A stretch of 10,338 bases of DNA from Chloroflexota bacterium (GCA_022566235.1 JADFJI010000044.1:1-10338); one strand, 5' to 3'; positions 1-7,748 are shown, counted from the first letter of the stretch. The notes: a model not told the origin generated them from the sequence alone. Translations and numbers: made by a program.

Positions 1-1586
1 ACGCATTCGACTACGACGGAATCGAGGATGGGAAGATCATAGTTCGGCGGGCACGGGCCGGGGAGAGGCTGCTGACTCTGGACGGCGAGAGTCGGCCCCT
101 GGACCCCGAGATGCTGGCCATCGCCGACCCATCCGGGCCCGTGGGCCTTGCCGGGGTGATGGGCGGCGCCAGGTCCGAAGTCTCCGACACCACCACCTCG
201 GTCCTGCTCGAATCGGCCAACTTCAACAACGTCAGCATCCGCCGGACCTCCAACCGGTTAAAGCTGAGGAGCGAGGCGTCCCTGCGATTCGACAAGGGCC
301 TCAGCCCCGGGCTTCCCCTCCCGGCCCTAAAGAGGGCCACCCGGCTGCTGGCCCAGGTAGCCGGTGGGAGGGTGGCCAGGGGAGTCATAGACATCTTCCC
401 TGGAAAAACCAGGCCCAGGCCACTCCGCCTCACATCACGACGCTTGGAGCAGGTCCTGGGGACCCGGATAGAGCAGGAGAAGAGCAGGCAGGTGCTGACC
501 TCCCTGGGGTTCAAGTGCCGCAAGGCGGGGGAGTCGGACCTGTCGGTCACCGTCCCGTACTGGCGGTCTGATATCTCCATCGAGGACGATCTGGTAGAGG
601 AAGTAGCCAGAATCGTGGGCTATGACCAGGTACCCATCACCACTCTACACGGGCACATACCTCAGATCGTTCCCGACGAGGCCCGTCAACTGAAGGAAAC
701 TGTCCAGGACATCATGGCGGGGTGCGGGATGCAGGAGGTGGTGAACTACTCCATCTCGAGCCTGTCGAGCCTCGAAAAGGCCGGTCTATCTGCGCTGGCC
801 TCCCTGAATCCTCTACGAATAGCTAACCCGATGCGCCCCGAGCATGAGCACCTGAGGCTCAGCCTGCGCCCCGGGATACTGGCCAACGTGGCCCAAAACC
901 AGAAGCACCAGGACCAGGGCCTGCTCTTCTTCGAAATCGGAAAGGTCTACCTGCCACGGGATGGGGATCTTCCAATAGAGAAGGAGATTCTGGCCTGTGT
1001 TGTGACCGGTGATGAAGAGGGTTCAGACAACGGGTTTTTGAGGGCCAAGGGAATCGTGGAGTCGCTGCTGGAACGCCTGGGCATCGAGGTCCGGTTCGAG
1101 CCTGGGGAGGAGCCGGGACTGCATCCCGGCAGGATTGTGAGACTTAAGGTCCAGGACGATGACCTGGGGGTGCTGGGCGAGGTGCATCCCCAGGTGTTGG
1201 AGGCCTTCGATATCGAAGCGGGGTCGGTGCATATCTTCGAGGCGGATATGGAAAAGTTGCGACGTCACCTGCCCGCCTCCAAAAAGTACAGGCCCATCTC
1301 CCGGTATCCGGGGGTGCTGAGGGACCTGGCTCTCCTGGTGGACGCCAACACCCCCGCCAGGGCAATCGAGGACGTGATAAAGTCCTTCCCCCTTGTAACC
1401 ATGGCAAACCTGTTCGATGTCTACTCGGGGGACCAGGTGCCGCAGGGACAGAGGTCCCTGGCGTATCGCATCCAGTTTCAGTCCCCCAACCGCACCCTCA
1501 CAGAGGAAGAAGTCAACGTGGTCCAGGCCCAGTTGGTCCAGAAGCTGTCACAGGAAACGGGTGCCAGGTTGCGAGGCGTCGATTAG
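1..1586 (+). CDS. pheT: Phenylalanine--tRNA ligase beta subunit, 5' partial
   Basis: Beta chain of the cytoplasmic alpha2-beta2 enzyme that charges tRNA(Phe) with phenylalanine. The frame is open to the left edge (first full codon at 3), so the ATG at 111 is internal and not the start. About 527 residues are present of the roughly 800 usual, so the N-terminal tRNA-binding and B1 domains lie outside. Visible in order: the end of the B3/B4 editing region (AFDYDGI, then GLAGVMGG near residue 50); the B5 domain with its signature WRSDISIEDDLVEEVARI from about residue 187; the catalytic-like core, with NPMRPEHEHLRLSLRPG and LLFFEIGKVY; and the C-terminal FDX-ACB anticodon-binding domain from about residue 429 (YRPISRYPGVLRDLALLVD through QSPNRTLTEEEV). 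pheS is expected just upstream but is not in view. The 3' end is intact with a TAG stop. No clear terminator follows. Confidence 0.97.
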   Translation, partial: AFDYDGIEDGKIIVRRARAGERLLTLDGESRPLDPEMLAIADPSGPVGLAGVMGGARSEVSDTTTSVLLESANFNNVSIRRTSNRLKLRSEASLRFDKGLSPGLPLPALKRATRLLAQVAGGRVARGVIDIFPGKTRPRPLRLTSRRLEQVLGTRIEQEKSRQVLTSLGFKCRKAGESDLSVTVPYWRSDISIEDDLVEEVARIVGYDQVPITTLHGHIPQIVPDEARQLKETVQDIMAGCGMQEVVNYSISSLSSLEKAGLSALASLNPLRIANPMRPEHEHLRLSLRPGILANVAQNQKHQDQGLLFFEIGKVYLPRDGDLPIEKEILACVVTGDEEGSDNGFLRAKGIVESLLERLGIEVRFEPGEEPGLHPGRIVRLKVQDDDLGVLGEVHPQVLEAFDIEAGSVHIFEADMEKLRRHLPASKKYRPISRYPGVLRDLALLVDANTPARAIEDVIKSFPLVTMANLFDVYSGDQVPQGQRSLAYRIQFQSPNRTLTEEEVNVVQAQLVQKLSQETGARLRGVD

Positions 1587-1623
1587 CTGACCGCCTCCAT
1601 TAGTACCTGGAAATAGTCCTGTA

Positions 1624-1652
1624 TTGCCGTCGTGGGCTCGTGGAGATACAAT
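1624..1652 (+). promoter_or_regulatory. Candidate sigma70-type promoter of the luciferase-like gene
   Basis: TTGCCG (1624-1629), a 17-base spacer, then TACAAT (1647-1652). The -10 matches consensus at 5 of 6 positions and the -35 at 4 of 6. It lies in the 145-base gap after pheT, about 80 bases before the chosen start of the next gene. A short dyad, GAGAT-N7-ATCTC (1643-1659), overlaps the -10 and could be an operator. This is found by eye only. Confidence 0.42.
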
Positions 1653-1731
1653 TCATCTCGCCGTGGATGCCGAGGGCTATGCGTAACAGTCGCACCGAAC
1701 GGTGGATAGCACTTTACGAAAGGGGCCGGGT

Positions 1732-2847
1732 ATGAAACTGGGTTACTTCAATCAGCTACAGATGCCGAAGCCCTGGCCCGAGAATGCTGAGGTCAAGCTC
1801 TATAAAGAGGCCATGGAGCAGGCCATACGCGCCGAGGCCGTGGGTTTCGACTACTACTGGCAGACGGAGCATCACTTCTACCCCGAGATCGGACACAGTT
1901 CATGCCCGGAGCTGTTCCTCGCCGCCCTGGCCCAGCACACCTCTACCATCCGCCTCGGCCTTGGCGTGGTGGTGTTGCCCTGCAATCATCCGTTTCGGGT
2001 AGTCGAGTACGTCTCCACCCTGGACGTCCTGTCGGGCGGCCGGGTCGATTTCGGGACGGGGCGTGGGGCCTCGATATACCATACAGAGGCCTTTGGCTAC
2101 GACTCGGACGAGTCCAGGGAGCAGTGGGAGGAGTCCATACAGGTGATCTGCTCCATGTTCATGAATGATCCGTTCCCCGGGTGGAAGGGCAAGCACTACG
2201 ACCTGCCCCAGCGGGACCTGGTGCCCAAACCGGTACAGAAACCCCATCCTCCTTTGTGGCTGGCCGCAACCCAGCCTGCAACCTTCGCCAAGGCCGCCAG
2301 GATGGGGATGGGAATCCTCGGCTTCAGCGCCACAGAGCCCGACAAGATGATCCCCGCCATCCAGGCATACAAAGAGGCGATGCCCGAGTGCGAGCCCATA
2401 GGCGGCTACGCCAACCACCAGATAGCAGCCTTCGCCATCTGCAACATCGACAAGGATTATACCGTCGGCAGGGACAAGGCCTGCGCTGCTGCCCGCTGGT
2501 ACTTCGGGGAGAACGATGTCCCCCTACAGAAGTTACGCTTCGGCAGCCACGAAGGCAAATTCTACGAGGAGGCCGCCGGAGGAAAGCGCCAGGGCGTTCT
2601 GGAGTCGATCCTCGACCGCAGCAACGACCAGTTAATCGAGGACGGCATCGTCATCGGCGGCGACGTCGACTCCGTGTGCCGGGGCCTGGAGAAGTGGATG
2701 GACCTGGGCATCGACCAGATCCTTCTGATGATACAGGCGGGCAACACCACCCACGACGACACTATGAGGGCCCTTGACCTTTTGGGCTCCAGGGTGATAC
2801 CCCGGTTCAAGGAGACCAGCCCCGCGCCCACCGCCCCGGCGGCCTAG
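1732..2847 (+). CDS. LLM-class (luciferase-like) flavin-dependent oxidoreductase
   Basis: A 371-residue TIM-barrel flavin enzyme of the bacterial luciferase-like monooxygenase family, cytoplasmic. Family marks: the N-terminal strand MKLGYFNQLQ; TEHHF (residues 45-49) beside the flavin site; RLGLGVVVLPCNHP, where a non-prolyl cis bond is typical; DVLSGGRVDFGTGRG (98-112); PVQKPHPPLWLAA; and the closing segment GIDQILLMIQAG. Length is normal for the family. The tail is rich in Ala and Pro. The ATG at 1732 is preferred over a GTG at 1702 because GAAAGGGG stands six bases before it and the family N-terminus begins exactly there. Members use reduced FMN or F420 on many substrates, such as alkanes, sulfonates, aldehydes and recalcitrant organics. 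Neither cofactor nor substrate can be read from this sequence, and no flavin reductase gene is adjacent. It is probably monocistronic, with its own promoter before it and a hairpin after it. Confidence 0.93.
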   Translation: MKLGYFNQLQMPKPWPENAEVKLYKEAMEQAIRAEAVGFDYYWQTEHHFYPEIGHSSCPELFLAALAQHTSTIRLGLGVVVLPCNHPFRVVEYVSTLDVLSGGRVDFGTGRGASIYHTEAFGYDSDESREQWEESIQVICSMFMNDPFPGWKGKHYDLPQRDLVPKPVQKPHPPLWLAATQPATFAKAARMGMGILGFSATEPDKMIPAIQAYKEAMPECEPIGGYANHQIAAFAICNIDKDYTVGRDKACAAARWYFGENDVPLQKLRFGSHEGKFYEEAAGGKRQGVLESILDRSNDQLIEDGIVIGGDVDSVCRGLEKWMDLGIDQILLMIQAGNTTHDDTMRALDLLGSRVIPRFKETSPAPTAPAA

Positions 2848-2884
2848 CCTCGTATTGCAAATAGCAGGCGCCCCCCCACCTTAG

Positions 2885-2907
2885 TCCTCCCCCGTAGTGG
2901 GGGAGGA
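2885..2907. terminator. Hairpin between convergent genes, possible bidirectional terminator
   Basis: A perfect 9-bp inverted repeat, TCCTCCCCC and GGGGGAGGA, around the 5-base loop GTAGT. It sits in the 93-base gap between the stop of the luciferase-like gene and the stop of the convergent amidohydrolase. The stem is very GC-rich, but no T-run follows directly in either direction, so it is not a textbook intrinsic terminator. Position is the main argument for the call. Confidence 0.5.
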
Positions 2908-2940
2908 GACCATCCGAGGGTGTATTTTCTGACGTTTCCT

Positions 2941-4152
2941 CTACCGCTTATCCACCACCACCTCACCGCCCTTGATCACCAGCACCTGTCTACGTAGATT
3001 TTCTATGTTTTCCAGGGGGTTGGTGTCCACCACCACGATGTCGGCCAGCATGCCCGGCTCCACCGTCCCCAGCCTGTCCTGCGCTTTGCACACCTCCGCC
3101 GAAGTGCGGGTGGCCGCCACTATCGCCCCGTAGGGCCCCAGGCCGCACTTCGACAGAAACTCGATCTCCAGAAGCGCTGCCTCCCCCGGAGGCCCCTGGT
3201 CCGAGCCGCTGGCGATCTTCACCCCTGCATCCACCGCCATCCGGAAGGAGTCCTCGTGGGCCGGGGCGAAATAGTCAGCCCGTTCCCGGTATATATCGGG
3301 GAGGGAGTGGGCCTCACAATAAGACTCCTCGGCCTCGGTGGCCGCCTGGTCCGGGGTCAGATGGCTGAGGGCCAGGGTCGGAACGTAGTAGACGTCCCGC
3401 CGGGCCATCAGATGTGCGGCCTCCTCGTCCAGGATGTACCCGTGCTCGATGGAGTGGGCCCCGGCGTTCACCGCCCACTTCACCGCCTCCGCAACGGTAG
3501 CATGGACCGCCACAGGCACGCCCCTCAGGTTGGCGATCTGCAACGCGGCCTCCATCTCGTCCTTGAGCATCATGATGTTGGTCATGACGTCGTGGCCCGA
3601 CCCCATGATGCCGCCGGTGGTTACCAGCTTTATCTGGTCGACCCCGTGCATGATCTGGTTGCGCACCTCGCGGACAAAGGAGACGGGCCCGTCAAGGCCC
3701 AGATCCGATTCCGTGTCGGCCATGTGGCCCGCTGTGGTGTTGAGGCCAGTCCCGCAGCAGAACAATCGGGGCCCCATGAACTTTCCCGATGCGAAGGCCT
3801 CTCGCAGGGCAACGTCGGTCCAGTTCTTGATTCCCACCACCCGCAGCGAGGTGACCCCGTTTTTTAGGGCCTCCATCGCGTTCCGGGCCTGGCCCAGAAT
3901 CCGAGGGGCCAGACCCTCCGCCTCCTCTTCGATGAGCTCGTCGCCCCAGGTACCCTTATTGAGGTGAGTGTGAACGTCCCACAGGCCGGGGAGCAGGTAT
4001 GCCCCGCCAAGATCGATGACCCGGTCCACCGACGGGGGACGCCCCTCCTTCACTTCTCGTATCGTATCCCCCTCTATAAGCACATACCGATCGTGCCGTA
4101 CATCGGGGGTCGTTGCGTCTATGATGCTGCAGCCCTTGAGCAGTAGGCTCAT
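2941..4152 (-). CDS. Metal-dependent amidohydrolase (imidazolonepropionase/prolidase-like)
   Basis: A 403-residue amidohydrolase-superfamily hydrolase. It starts with the short N-terminal beta-sandwich (SLLLKGCSIIDATT) and enters the barrel at LLPGLWDVHTHLNKG. A full binuclear metal set is visible: H61 and H63 (HxH), K175 in VDQIKLVTTGG (the lysine that becomes carboxylated), H217 in VAVHATV, H237 in SIEHGYI, and D318 in ASGSDQG. The C-terminal strand GTVEPGMLADIVVVDTNPLEN is typical of the superfamily. The pattern fits the Xaa-Pro-dipeptidase / imidazolonepropionase-like branch, whose members cleave N-acyl or Xaa-Pro-type amides. The substrate cannot be fixed from sequence. It has no signal peptide and is probably cytoplasmic. 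An upstream ATG at 4257 would add 35 residues unlike the family. The ATG at 4152 has a strong GGGGAGGAG six bases before it and is chosen. It is divergent from the thioredoxin-reductase-like gene and convergent with the luciferase-like gene, so probably a single-gene unit. Confidence 0.93.
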   Translation of the reverse strand: MSLLLKGCSIIDATTPDVRHDRYVLIEGDTIREVKEGRPPSVDRVIDLGGAYLLPGLWDVHTHLNKGTWGDELIEEEAEGLAPRILGQARNAMEALKNGVTSLRVVGIKNWTDVALREAFASGKFMGPRLFCCGTGLNTTAGHMADTESDLGLDGPVSFVREVRNQIMHGVDQIKLVTTGGIMGSGHDVMTNIMMLKDEMEAALQIANLRGVPVAVHATVAEAVKWAVNAGAHSIEHGYILDEEAAHLMARRDVYYVPTLALSHLTPDQAATEAEESYCEAHSLPDIYRERADYFAPAHEDSFRMAVDAGVKIASGSDQGPPGEAALLEIEFLSKCGLGPYGAIVAATRTSAEVCKAQDRLGTVEPGMLADIVVVDTNPLENIENLRRQVLVIKGGEVVVDKR

Positions 4153-4158
4153 CGGATG

Positions 4159-4167
4159 CTCCTCCCC
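4159..4167 (-). promoter_or_regulatory. Ribosome binding site deciding the amidohydrolase start
   Basis: On the minus strand GGGGAGGAG ends six bases before the ATG at 4152. This near-ideal Shine-Dalgarno is the main reason for rejecting the longer reading from 4257. Confidence 0.8.
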
Positions 4168-4227
4168 ATTGATAAATTCACCGGGCTGAGGCGCCGGCGT
4201 GCCCTCCTCCGGGCCTCGAACGGTGAA

Positions 4228-4236
4228 AGTATAGCA
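4228..4236 (-). promoter_or_regulatory. Candidate extended -10 promoter of the amidohydrolase
   Basis: On the minus strand the sequence reads TGCTATACT, an extended -10 (TGn followed by TATACT, 5 of 6 to consensus). The -35 position is poor, as is usual for extended -10 promoters. Transcription would begin about 70 bases before the chosen ATG. Confidence 0.4.
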
Positions 4237-4494
4237 TTGAGCTGAGGGCGCCGGCATCCCATCCAGACTGCCAGGCGCCTGGCCTGAATCCCTTTCATCG
4301 AGATTGGAATCGAATCAAGTAGAGGTCGGTGATTGAACCCGGCCCCTCCCAACGTTCAAATGCGTTATCATCTTCTTAGAGGAAGCGTGCATTTTGCAAC
4401 CCAGGCTATACCGGCGATCAGTCCCCCCAGATAGGGAAGCGAGCAAGGACCCGGGGGTAGGCCTTCGCCATCGCGACCTCTCAGACTTCGAATC

Positions 4495-4503
4495 GAGGAG
4501 GAG
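4495..4503 (+). promoter_or_regulatory. Strong ribosome binding site of the reductase gene
   Basis: GAGGAGGAG ends six bases before the ATG at 4510, supporting that start and suggesting efficient translation. Confidence 0.75.
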
Positions 4504-4509
4504 ATATCA

Positions 4510-5484
4510 ATGCCAGACCCAGCCCAACCTTACGATGTAATTATCATAGGACAAGGAGCAGCAGCATACGGGGCGGCCCTCTACTCCGCCCGCTACCAGA
4601 TGAAGACCCTGGTCATCGGAGACGAGTTCGGGGGAGAGACGGCTACCGGAAGCACTATCGAGAACTACCCCGGATATTCCCACATCGATGGCTTTGATCT
4701 GATGCTAAAGATGAAAGAGCAGGTCCAGGCCCTGGAGGTGGAGATTCTTGACGACCGGGTGAACGAGCTGGCCCAGGAGGAAGGCTGCTTCAACCTCAAG
4801 GCCTACGATGGAGAGTACAGGAGCACCGCAGTCATACTGGCCGTGGGTAGAGAGAGACGGAAGCTGGGCCTGCCCCTGGAGCAGGACCTCATGGGCAAGG
4901 GCGTATCCTACTGCTCCACCTGTGATGCCCCCCTCTACAAGGACCAGTCGGTTGCCGTCGTGGGGGGAGGCGATGCCGCCGTAAAAGGCTCGGTTCTCCT
5001 GGCCAAATACGCCAAGGAGGTATACCTGATCTACCGTAAGGCCAAGCTAACCCGACCCGAGCCCATCAATCTTAGCCTGCTGGAAAAATCCCCCAACGTC
5101 GTTCAGCTTCTCGATACCAACGTCAAAGGGCTGGTGGGAAACGGTAAGCTGGAGAGATTGGAGCTGGACAGACCCTACATGGACCAGTCGGATCTGAAGG
5201 TCGACGGCATATTCATCGAGATCGGGGCCGACCCCCGAAACCAACTCGCTACCAAGCTGGGGGCCATGATAAACGATAAAGGCGAGATCATGGTCTCCAA
5301 GCTCATGGAGACCACCATCACCGGACTCTTCGCTGGCGGGGACGTCACCGACGCCTCGGGAGAGCTAAAGCAGACCATCACATCCACCGCCCAGGGTGTC
5401 ATCGCCGCTACCTCGGCCTACAAATACGTCTCGGAGCACGGAAACGCCTGCCAGGTACACGCCGCGGGGTACAGCCTGGACTGA
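4510..5484 (+). CDS. trxB: Thioredoxin-disulfide-reductase-like flavoprotein (NAD(P)/FAD)
   Basis: A 324-residue low-molecular-weight thioredoxin reductase-type enzyme, predicted to pass electrons from a nicotinamide through FAD and a redox disulfide to a thioredoxin-like partner in the cytoplasm. Visible: the FAD Rossmann motif VIIIGQGAAAYGAALYSARY (residues 10-29); the active-site pair C135/C138 in YCSTCDAPLYKD; the second Rossmann motif VAVVGGGDAAVKG (148-160); and the C-terminal FAD contact GLFAGGDVTDASGELKQTITS (in part 272-292). Length and domain order match the family. One oddity: the usual NADPH-selecting HRRxxxR after the second Rossmann strand reads YRKAKLTR (175-182), so the coenzyme may be NADH or something else. 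The FAD motif has Q-A-A where G-P-A is common. No thioredoxin gene lies beside it. The symbol is by family; the physiological partner is unproven. Confidence 0.9.
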   Translation: MPDPAQPYDVIIIGQGAAAYGAALYSARYQMKTLVIGDEFGGETATGSTIENYPGYSHIDGFDLMLKMKEQVQALEVEILDDRVNELAQEEGCFNLKAYDGEYRSTAVILAVGRERRKLGLPLEQDLMGKGVSYCSTCDAPLYKDQSVAVVGGGDAAVKGSVLLAKYAKEVYLIYRKAKLTRPEPINLSLLEKSPNVVQLLDTNVKGLVGNGKLERLELDRPYMDQSDLKVDGIFIEIGADPRNQLATKLGAMINDKGEIMVSKLMETTITGLFAGGDVTDASGELKQTITSTAQGVIAATSAYKYVSEHGNACQVHAAGYSLD

Positions 5485-5517
5485 CCGATCGGCCCACCCG
5501 GGCCAGCCCCCCGGCCT

Positions 5518-5546
5518 TTGACGCCCCGGGTAGACCAGGGTATGAC
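5518..5546 (+). promoter_or_regulatory. Candidate sigma70-type promoter of rpiB
   Basis: TTGACG (5518-5523), a 17-base spacer, then TATGAC (5541-5546), in the 154-base gap before rpiB. The -35 is 5 of 6 to consensus and the -10 is 4 of 6. It would give a leader of roughly 85 bases and separate rpiB from the upstream reductase gene. A second -10-like TATACT occurs at 5555-5560 without a matching -35. Confidence 0.45.
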
Positions 5547-5638
5547 CCGCTTTGTATACTTGAGCGTCCCTGCGGTATCGCCGTGGGAATAGAGAGAGGA
5601 TTGAAAACCCCCTACAGAGGCAGCAGGAGACGATCCCT

Positions 5639-6112
5639 ATGCGCATAGCCCTGGGCGCAGACCACGCAGGCTTTCCCCTTAAATCTGAGCTTCTCCCCTG
5701 GTTAGAGGCCCAGGGCCACCAGGTTGTAGACCTGGGGGCCCACGCCCTGGACCCCGACGATGACTATCCCGACTATGCCGAGGCCGTCGCCAGCGCAGTG
5801 GCCTCGGAGCGTGTCGAGAGGGGGATAATGGTTTGCGGCAGCGGGGTCGGGGCCTGTGTCGCCGCCAACAAGGTCACCGGCGTCCGGGCCTGCATGTGCC
5901 ACGATACCTACTCCGCCCATCAGGGCGTGGAGCACGACGACATGAACGTCCTGTGCCTGGGGTCCCGGGTCATCGGCCCCGAGTTGGCCAAAGAGCTGAT
6001 AACCGTTTTTCTAAATGCCCGGTTCTCTGGAGAAGAGCGGCACCGCCGGCGTCTAAAGAAGCTGCTGGCCATCGAAGAGAGAGGCCTGGGGAGCCAGGCC
6101 CGTCCCGGCTAA
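5639..6112 (+). CDS. rpiB: Ribose-5-phosphate isomerase B
   Basis: A 157-residue cytoplasmic sugar-phosphate isomerase that interconverts ribose 5-phosphate and ribulose 5-phosphate in the non-oxidative pentose phosphate pathway. Family residues are present: GADHAG (D8, H9) for ring opening, catalytic C66 in VCGSGVG, AANKVTGVRA, CHDTYSAHQGVEHDDMN with H99 for phosphate contact, NVLCLGSRVIG, and a basic C-terminal helix (ERHRRRLKK) that contributes arginines at the partner subunit's site. The HQGVEHDDMN form differs from the RMSRxHNDAN form of the Escherichia coli enzyme and marks a different RpiB subgroup; related 3-keto-sugar isomerases cannot be wholly excluded. The start is supported by AGGAGA eight bases upstream. 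It is convergent with the exporter gene, with only 17 bases between the two stops. Confidence 0.95.
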   Translation: MRIALGADHAGFPLKSELLPWLEAQGHQVVDLGAHALDPDDDYPDYAEAVASAVASERVERGIMVCGSGVGACVAANKVTGVRACMCHDTYSAHQGVEHDDMNVLCLGSRVIGPELAKELITVFLNARFSGEERHRRRLKKLLAIEERGLGSQARPG

Positions 6113-6129
6113 GAGACGAGGAGTCGGGC

Positions 6130-7650
6130 CTAGGAGGCCGGGGATTGGGGGGCGTGTCCATCGCTTGGCCGCGGCACCCTGCGGGATGCTCCGTGCAGGC
6201 CCGAGATCACCATCCCCACCAGCAGCATGATCCCAGCCACCAGGAAGGCGTTGTTCAGCCCGGATACGAAGGCCACCCTCACCCCCTCCCCCCCAGCATC
6301 CGTCACCGCAGACAGGTTTGGCTCGAAGCCCTGAGACCCCATAGTCACGGCGACGATGGTGGTGGCAAGCGCAATTCCCGAGACGTTGGCGGAGGTCCTG
6401 ATGACATTGAGGAAGGCAGCTATGATCCCGAAACGCTCCTGTCCGTGGGAGGTGAGGATCGCCGCGCTGTTGGAAGCGTTGAACAGCCCCAACCCAACCC
6501 CTGACATCACCAGCCCGATGATCACATGGACCGGTGAGGAGTCCACCGTCAACTGAGACAGGGTGAAGAGGGCCAGGGCCAGGATGGCCTGCCCGGTCGT
6601 CGTGGTCAATCTGGAGCCTATCTTGTCCGAGATTCGGCCGCTTATAGGCCCTATTACCGCCATGCACAGGGCGCCCGGCACCAGCATCAGGCCGGCCCTG
6701 CCGGGAGAATAGCCCAGGCCGCTAATCATGTAGAAGGGAATCAAGAAAAATATAGACGAGGTCCCCAGGAAGTTGATGAACCGGGCCGAGACCCCCATGG
6801 AGAAGACCCTGTCCTTGAAAAACCCCAGGTCCAGCATCGGGTCGGCGGCCCGGAGCTGCCACCATATGAACGCCGTGAACAAGATGCCCGCCAGGATGAA
6901 ACTGGTTAGAACCGCCGGTGAGCTCCAGCCGAATCTATGGCCGTTGCTCAGCCCCAGGAGAAAGCCAACGAGAGCCCCCGAGGAGAGAACCGCCCCGCCC
7001 CAGTCAAACTTCAGGTGCCCCATCGCAGCGCGCCGGGCCACAGGCGCTCCCTTCAACACTACCATGGCCAGTAAAATGGCCACAAAACCTGATGGCACGT
7101 TGGCGAAGAAGACCGCTCGCCAGCCAAGCCAGCTAATCAGAAGGCCCCCTATGATCGGCCCGCTGATTAGCCCCGTGCCTATGATGGTGGTGTAAAGCCC
7201 GATGGCCTTGCCCCGCTCATGCTCTGGAAACGAGGATGAGATTATGGCCAGGGCGTTGGCCTGAATCCCGGCAGCCCCAATCCCCTGGATGATCTTCGCT
7301 GCGATCACCTGCGGGAAAACCAGAGCAGCGCCTCCCACCGCCGCACCCACGCCATACACCACGAAACCGACCAGATACACCTTTTTCCGGCCCACCATGT
7401 CCGAGAGCCGTCCCACGGGCATGAACATGATGCTGGTGGTGAGGATATAGGTGAGCATCGTCCACTGCACAGTAGGGAGGTCCAGGGCGAAGTGATCGGC
7501 GATGCTGGGCATGGCGATGTTCGTCCCAGACTGGTCCATCACCGTGATGAACAAGCCGATGGCGATGGTGAAGTAGGACCACCACTTGTAATGGGGACTT
7601 TCGACGATGGCCCTGGAAGGGCCAGGCAGGGTGAGAGCTCTCACTCCCAT
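6130..7650 (-). CDS. MFS exporter, DHA2 (EmrB/QacA-like) family, 14 TM
   Basis: A 506-residue inner-membrane protein of the major facilitator superfamily, most like the 14-helix drug:H+ antiporter family. A short hydrophilic N-terminus is followed by TM1 with DQSGTNIAMPSIA (the D1-type motif, residues 39-51), then TM2, then motif A GRLSDMVGRKK (80-90) in the first cytoplasmic loop. Antiporter motif C, IGTGLISGPIIGG, lies in TM5 (157-169), followed by WRAVFFANVPSG. More hydrophobic segments continue to about residue 490, ending in a short polar tail. It probably exports a toxic or self-made small molecule by proton antiport; the substrate is unknown. ATG start at 7650 with GGGGAG five bases upstream. 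No TetR- or MarR-type regulator is adjacent, which is unusual for such exporters, and no partner membrane-fusion gene is visible. Confidence 0.93.
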   Translation of the reverse strand: MGVRALTLPGPSRAIVESPHYKWWSYFTIAIGLFITVMDQSGTNIAMPSIADHFALDLPTVQWTMLTYILTTSIMFMPVGRLSDMVGRKKVYLVGFVVYGVGAAVGGAALVFPQVIAAKIIQGIGAAGIQANALAIISSSFPEHERGKAIGLYTTIIGTGLISGPIIGGLLISWLGWRAVFFANVPSGFVAILLAMVVLKGAPVARRAAMGHLKFDWGGAVLSSGALVGFLLGLSNGHRFGWSSPAVLTSFILAGILFTAFIWWQLRAADPMLDLGFFKDRVFSMGVSARFINFLGTSSIFFLIPFYMISGLGYSPGRAGLMLVPGALCMAVIGPISGRISDKIGSRLTTTTGQAILALALFTLSQLTVDSSPVHVIIGLVMSGVGLGLFNASNSAAILTSHGQERFGIIAAFLNVIRTSANVSGIALATTIVAVTMGSQGFEPNLSAVTDAGGEGVRVAFVSGLNNAFLVAGIMLLVGMVISGLHGASRRVPRPSDGHAPQSPAS

Positions 7651-7748
7651 CTACACTCCCCGACGGACGTGGGCCTACGCCCCGCAAACGATGCCAGAGG
7701 AGCATATAGGGGGGGCAAGGGGGTGGATAACGGGTCAGGATGCAAGAT

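Larger units (their letters stand above)
4153..4509. other. Divergent intergenic region with GGCGCC-centred repeats
   Basis: 357 bases without a gene, between the divergent amidohydrolase and reductase genes. It holds both 5' leaders. Visible structure: CTGAGGCGCCGGC (4186-4198) repeated as CTGAGGGCGCCGGC (4242-4255), differing by one inserted G, and a perfect 14-bp palindrome GCCAGGCGCCTGGC (4270-4283). All three share the core GGCGCC. The two direct repeats bracket a likely amidohydrolase promoter. The part from about 4285 to 4494 shows no strong promoter, RNA gene or repeat by eye. A poor TTGAAC-N17-TCAAAT (4333-4361) is the best plus-strand promoter match for the reductase gene. Confidence 0.5.

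Noticed and set aside
11..580. Long minus-strand open frame antisense to pheT
   Set aside because: It lies wholly over well-conserved pheT codons, is rich in Arg and Ser, and has no family resemblance. It is a by-product of GC-rich codon use. The same holds for antisense frames at 1900-2418, 3256-3867, 3434-3967 and 6053-6667.
1702..1731. GTG start at 1702 for the luciferase-like gene
   Set aside because: The family begins at MKLGYFN, and the ribosome-site-like GAAAGGGG is placed for the ATG at 1732.
4153..4257. N-terminal extension of the amidohydrolase to an ATG at 4257
   Set aside because: The extra 35 residues precede the family N-terminus, would span the candidate promoter, and are not needed given the strong ribosome site before 4152.
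4325..4352. Possible tRNA T-arm (GGTTCAATC on the minus strand)
   Set aside because: The flanking bases do not pair as a T-stem, and no acceptor, D or anticodon arms can be drawn around it.
5491..5504. GGCCC-ACCC-GGGCC hairpin after the reductase gene as a terminator
   Set aside because: The stem is only 5 bp and is followed by C-rich sequence with no T-run.
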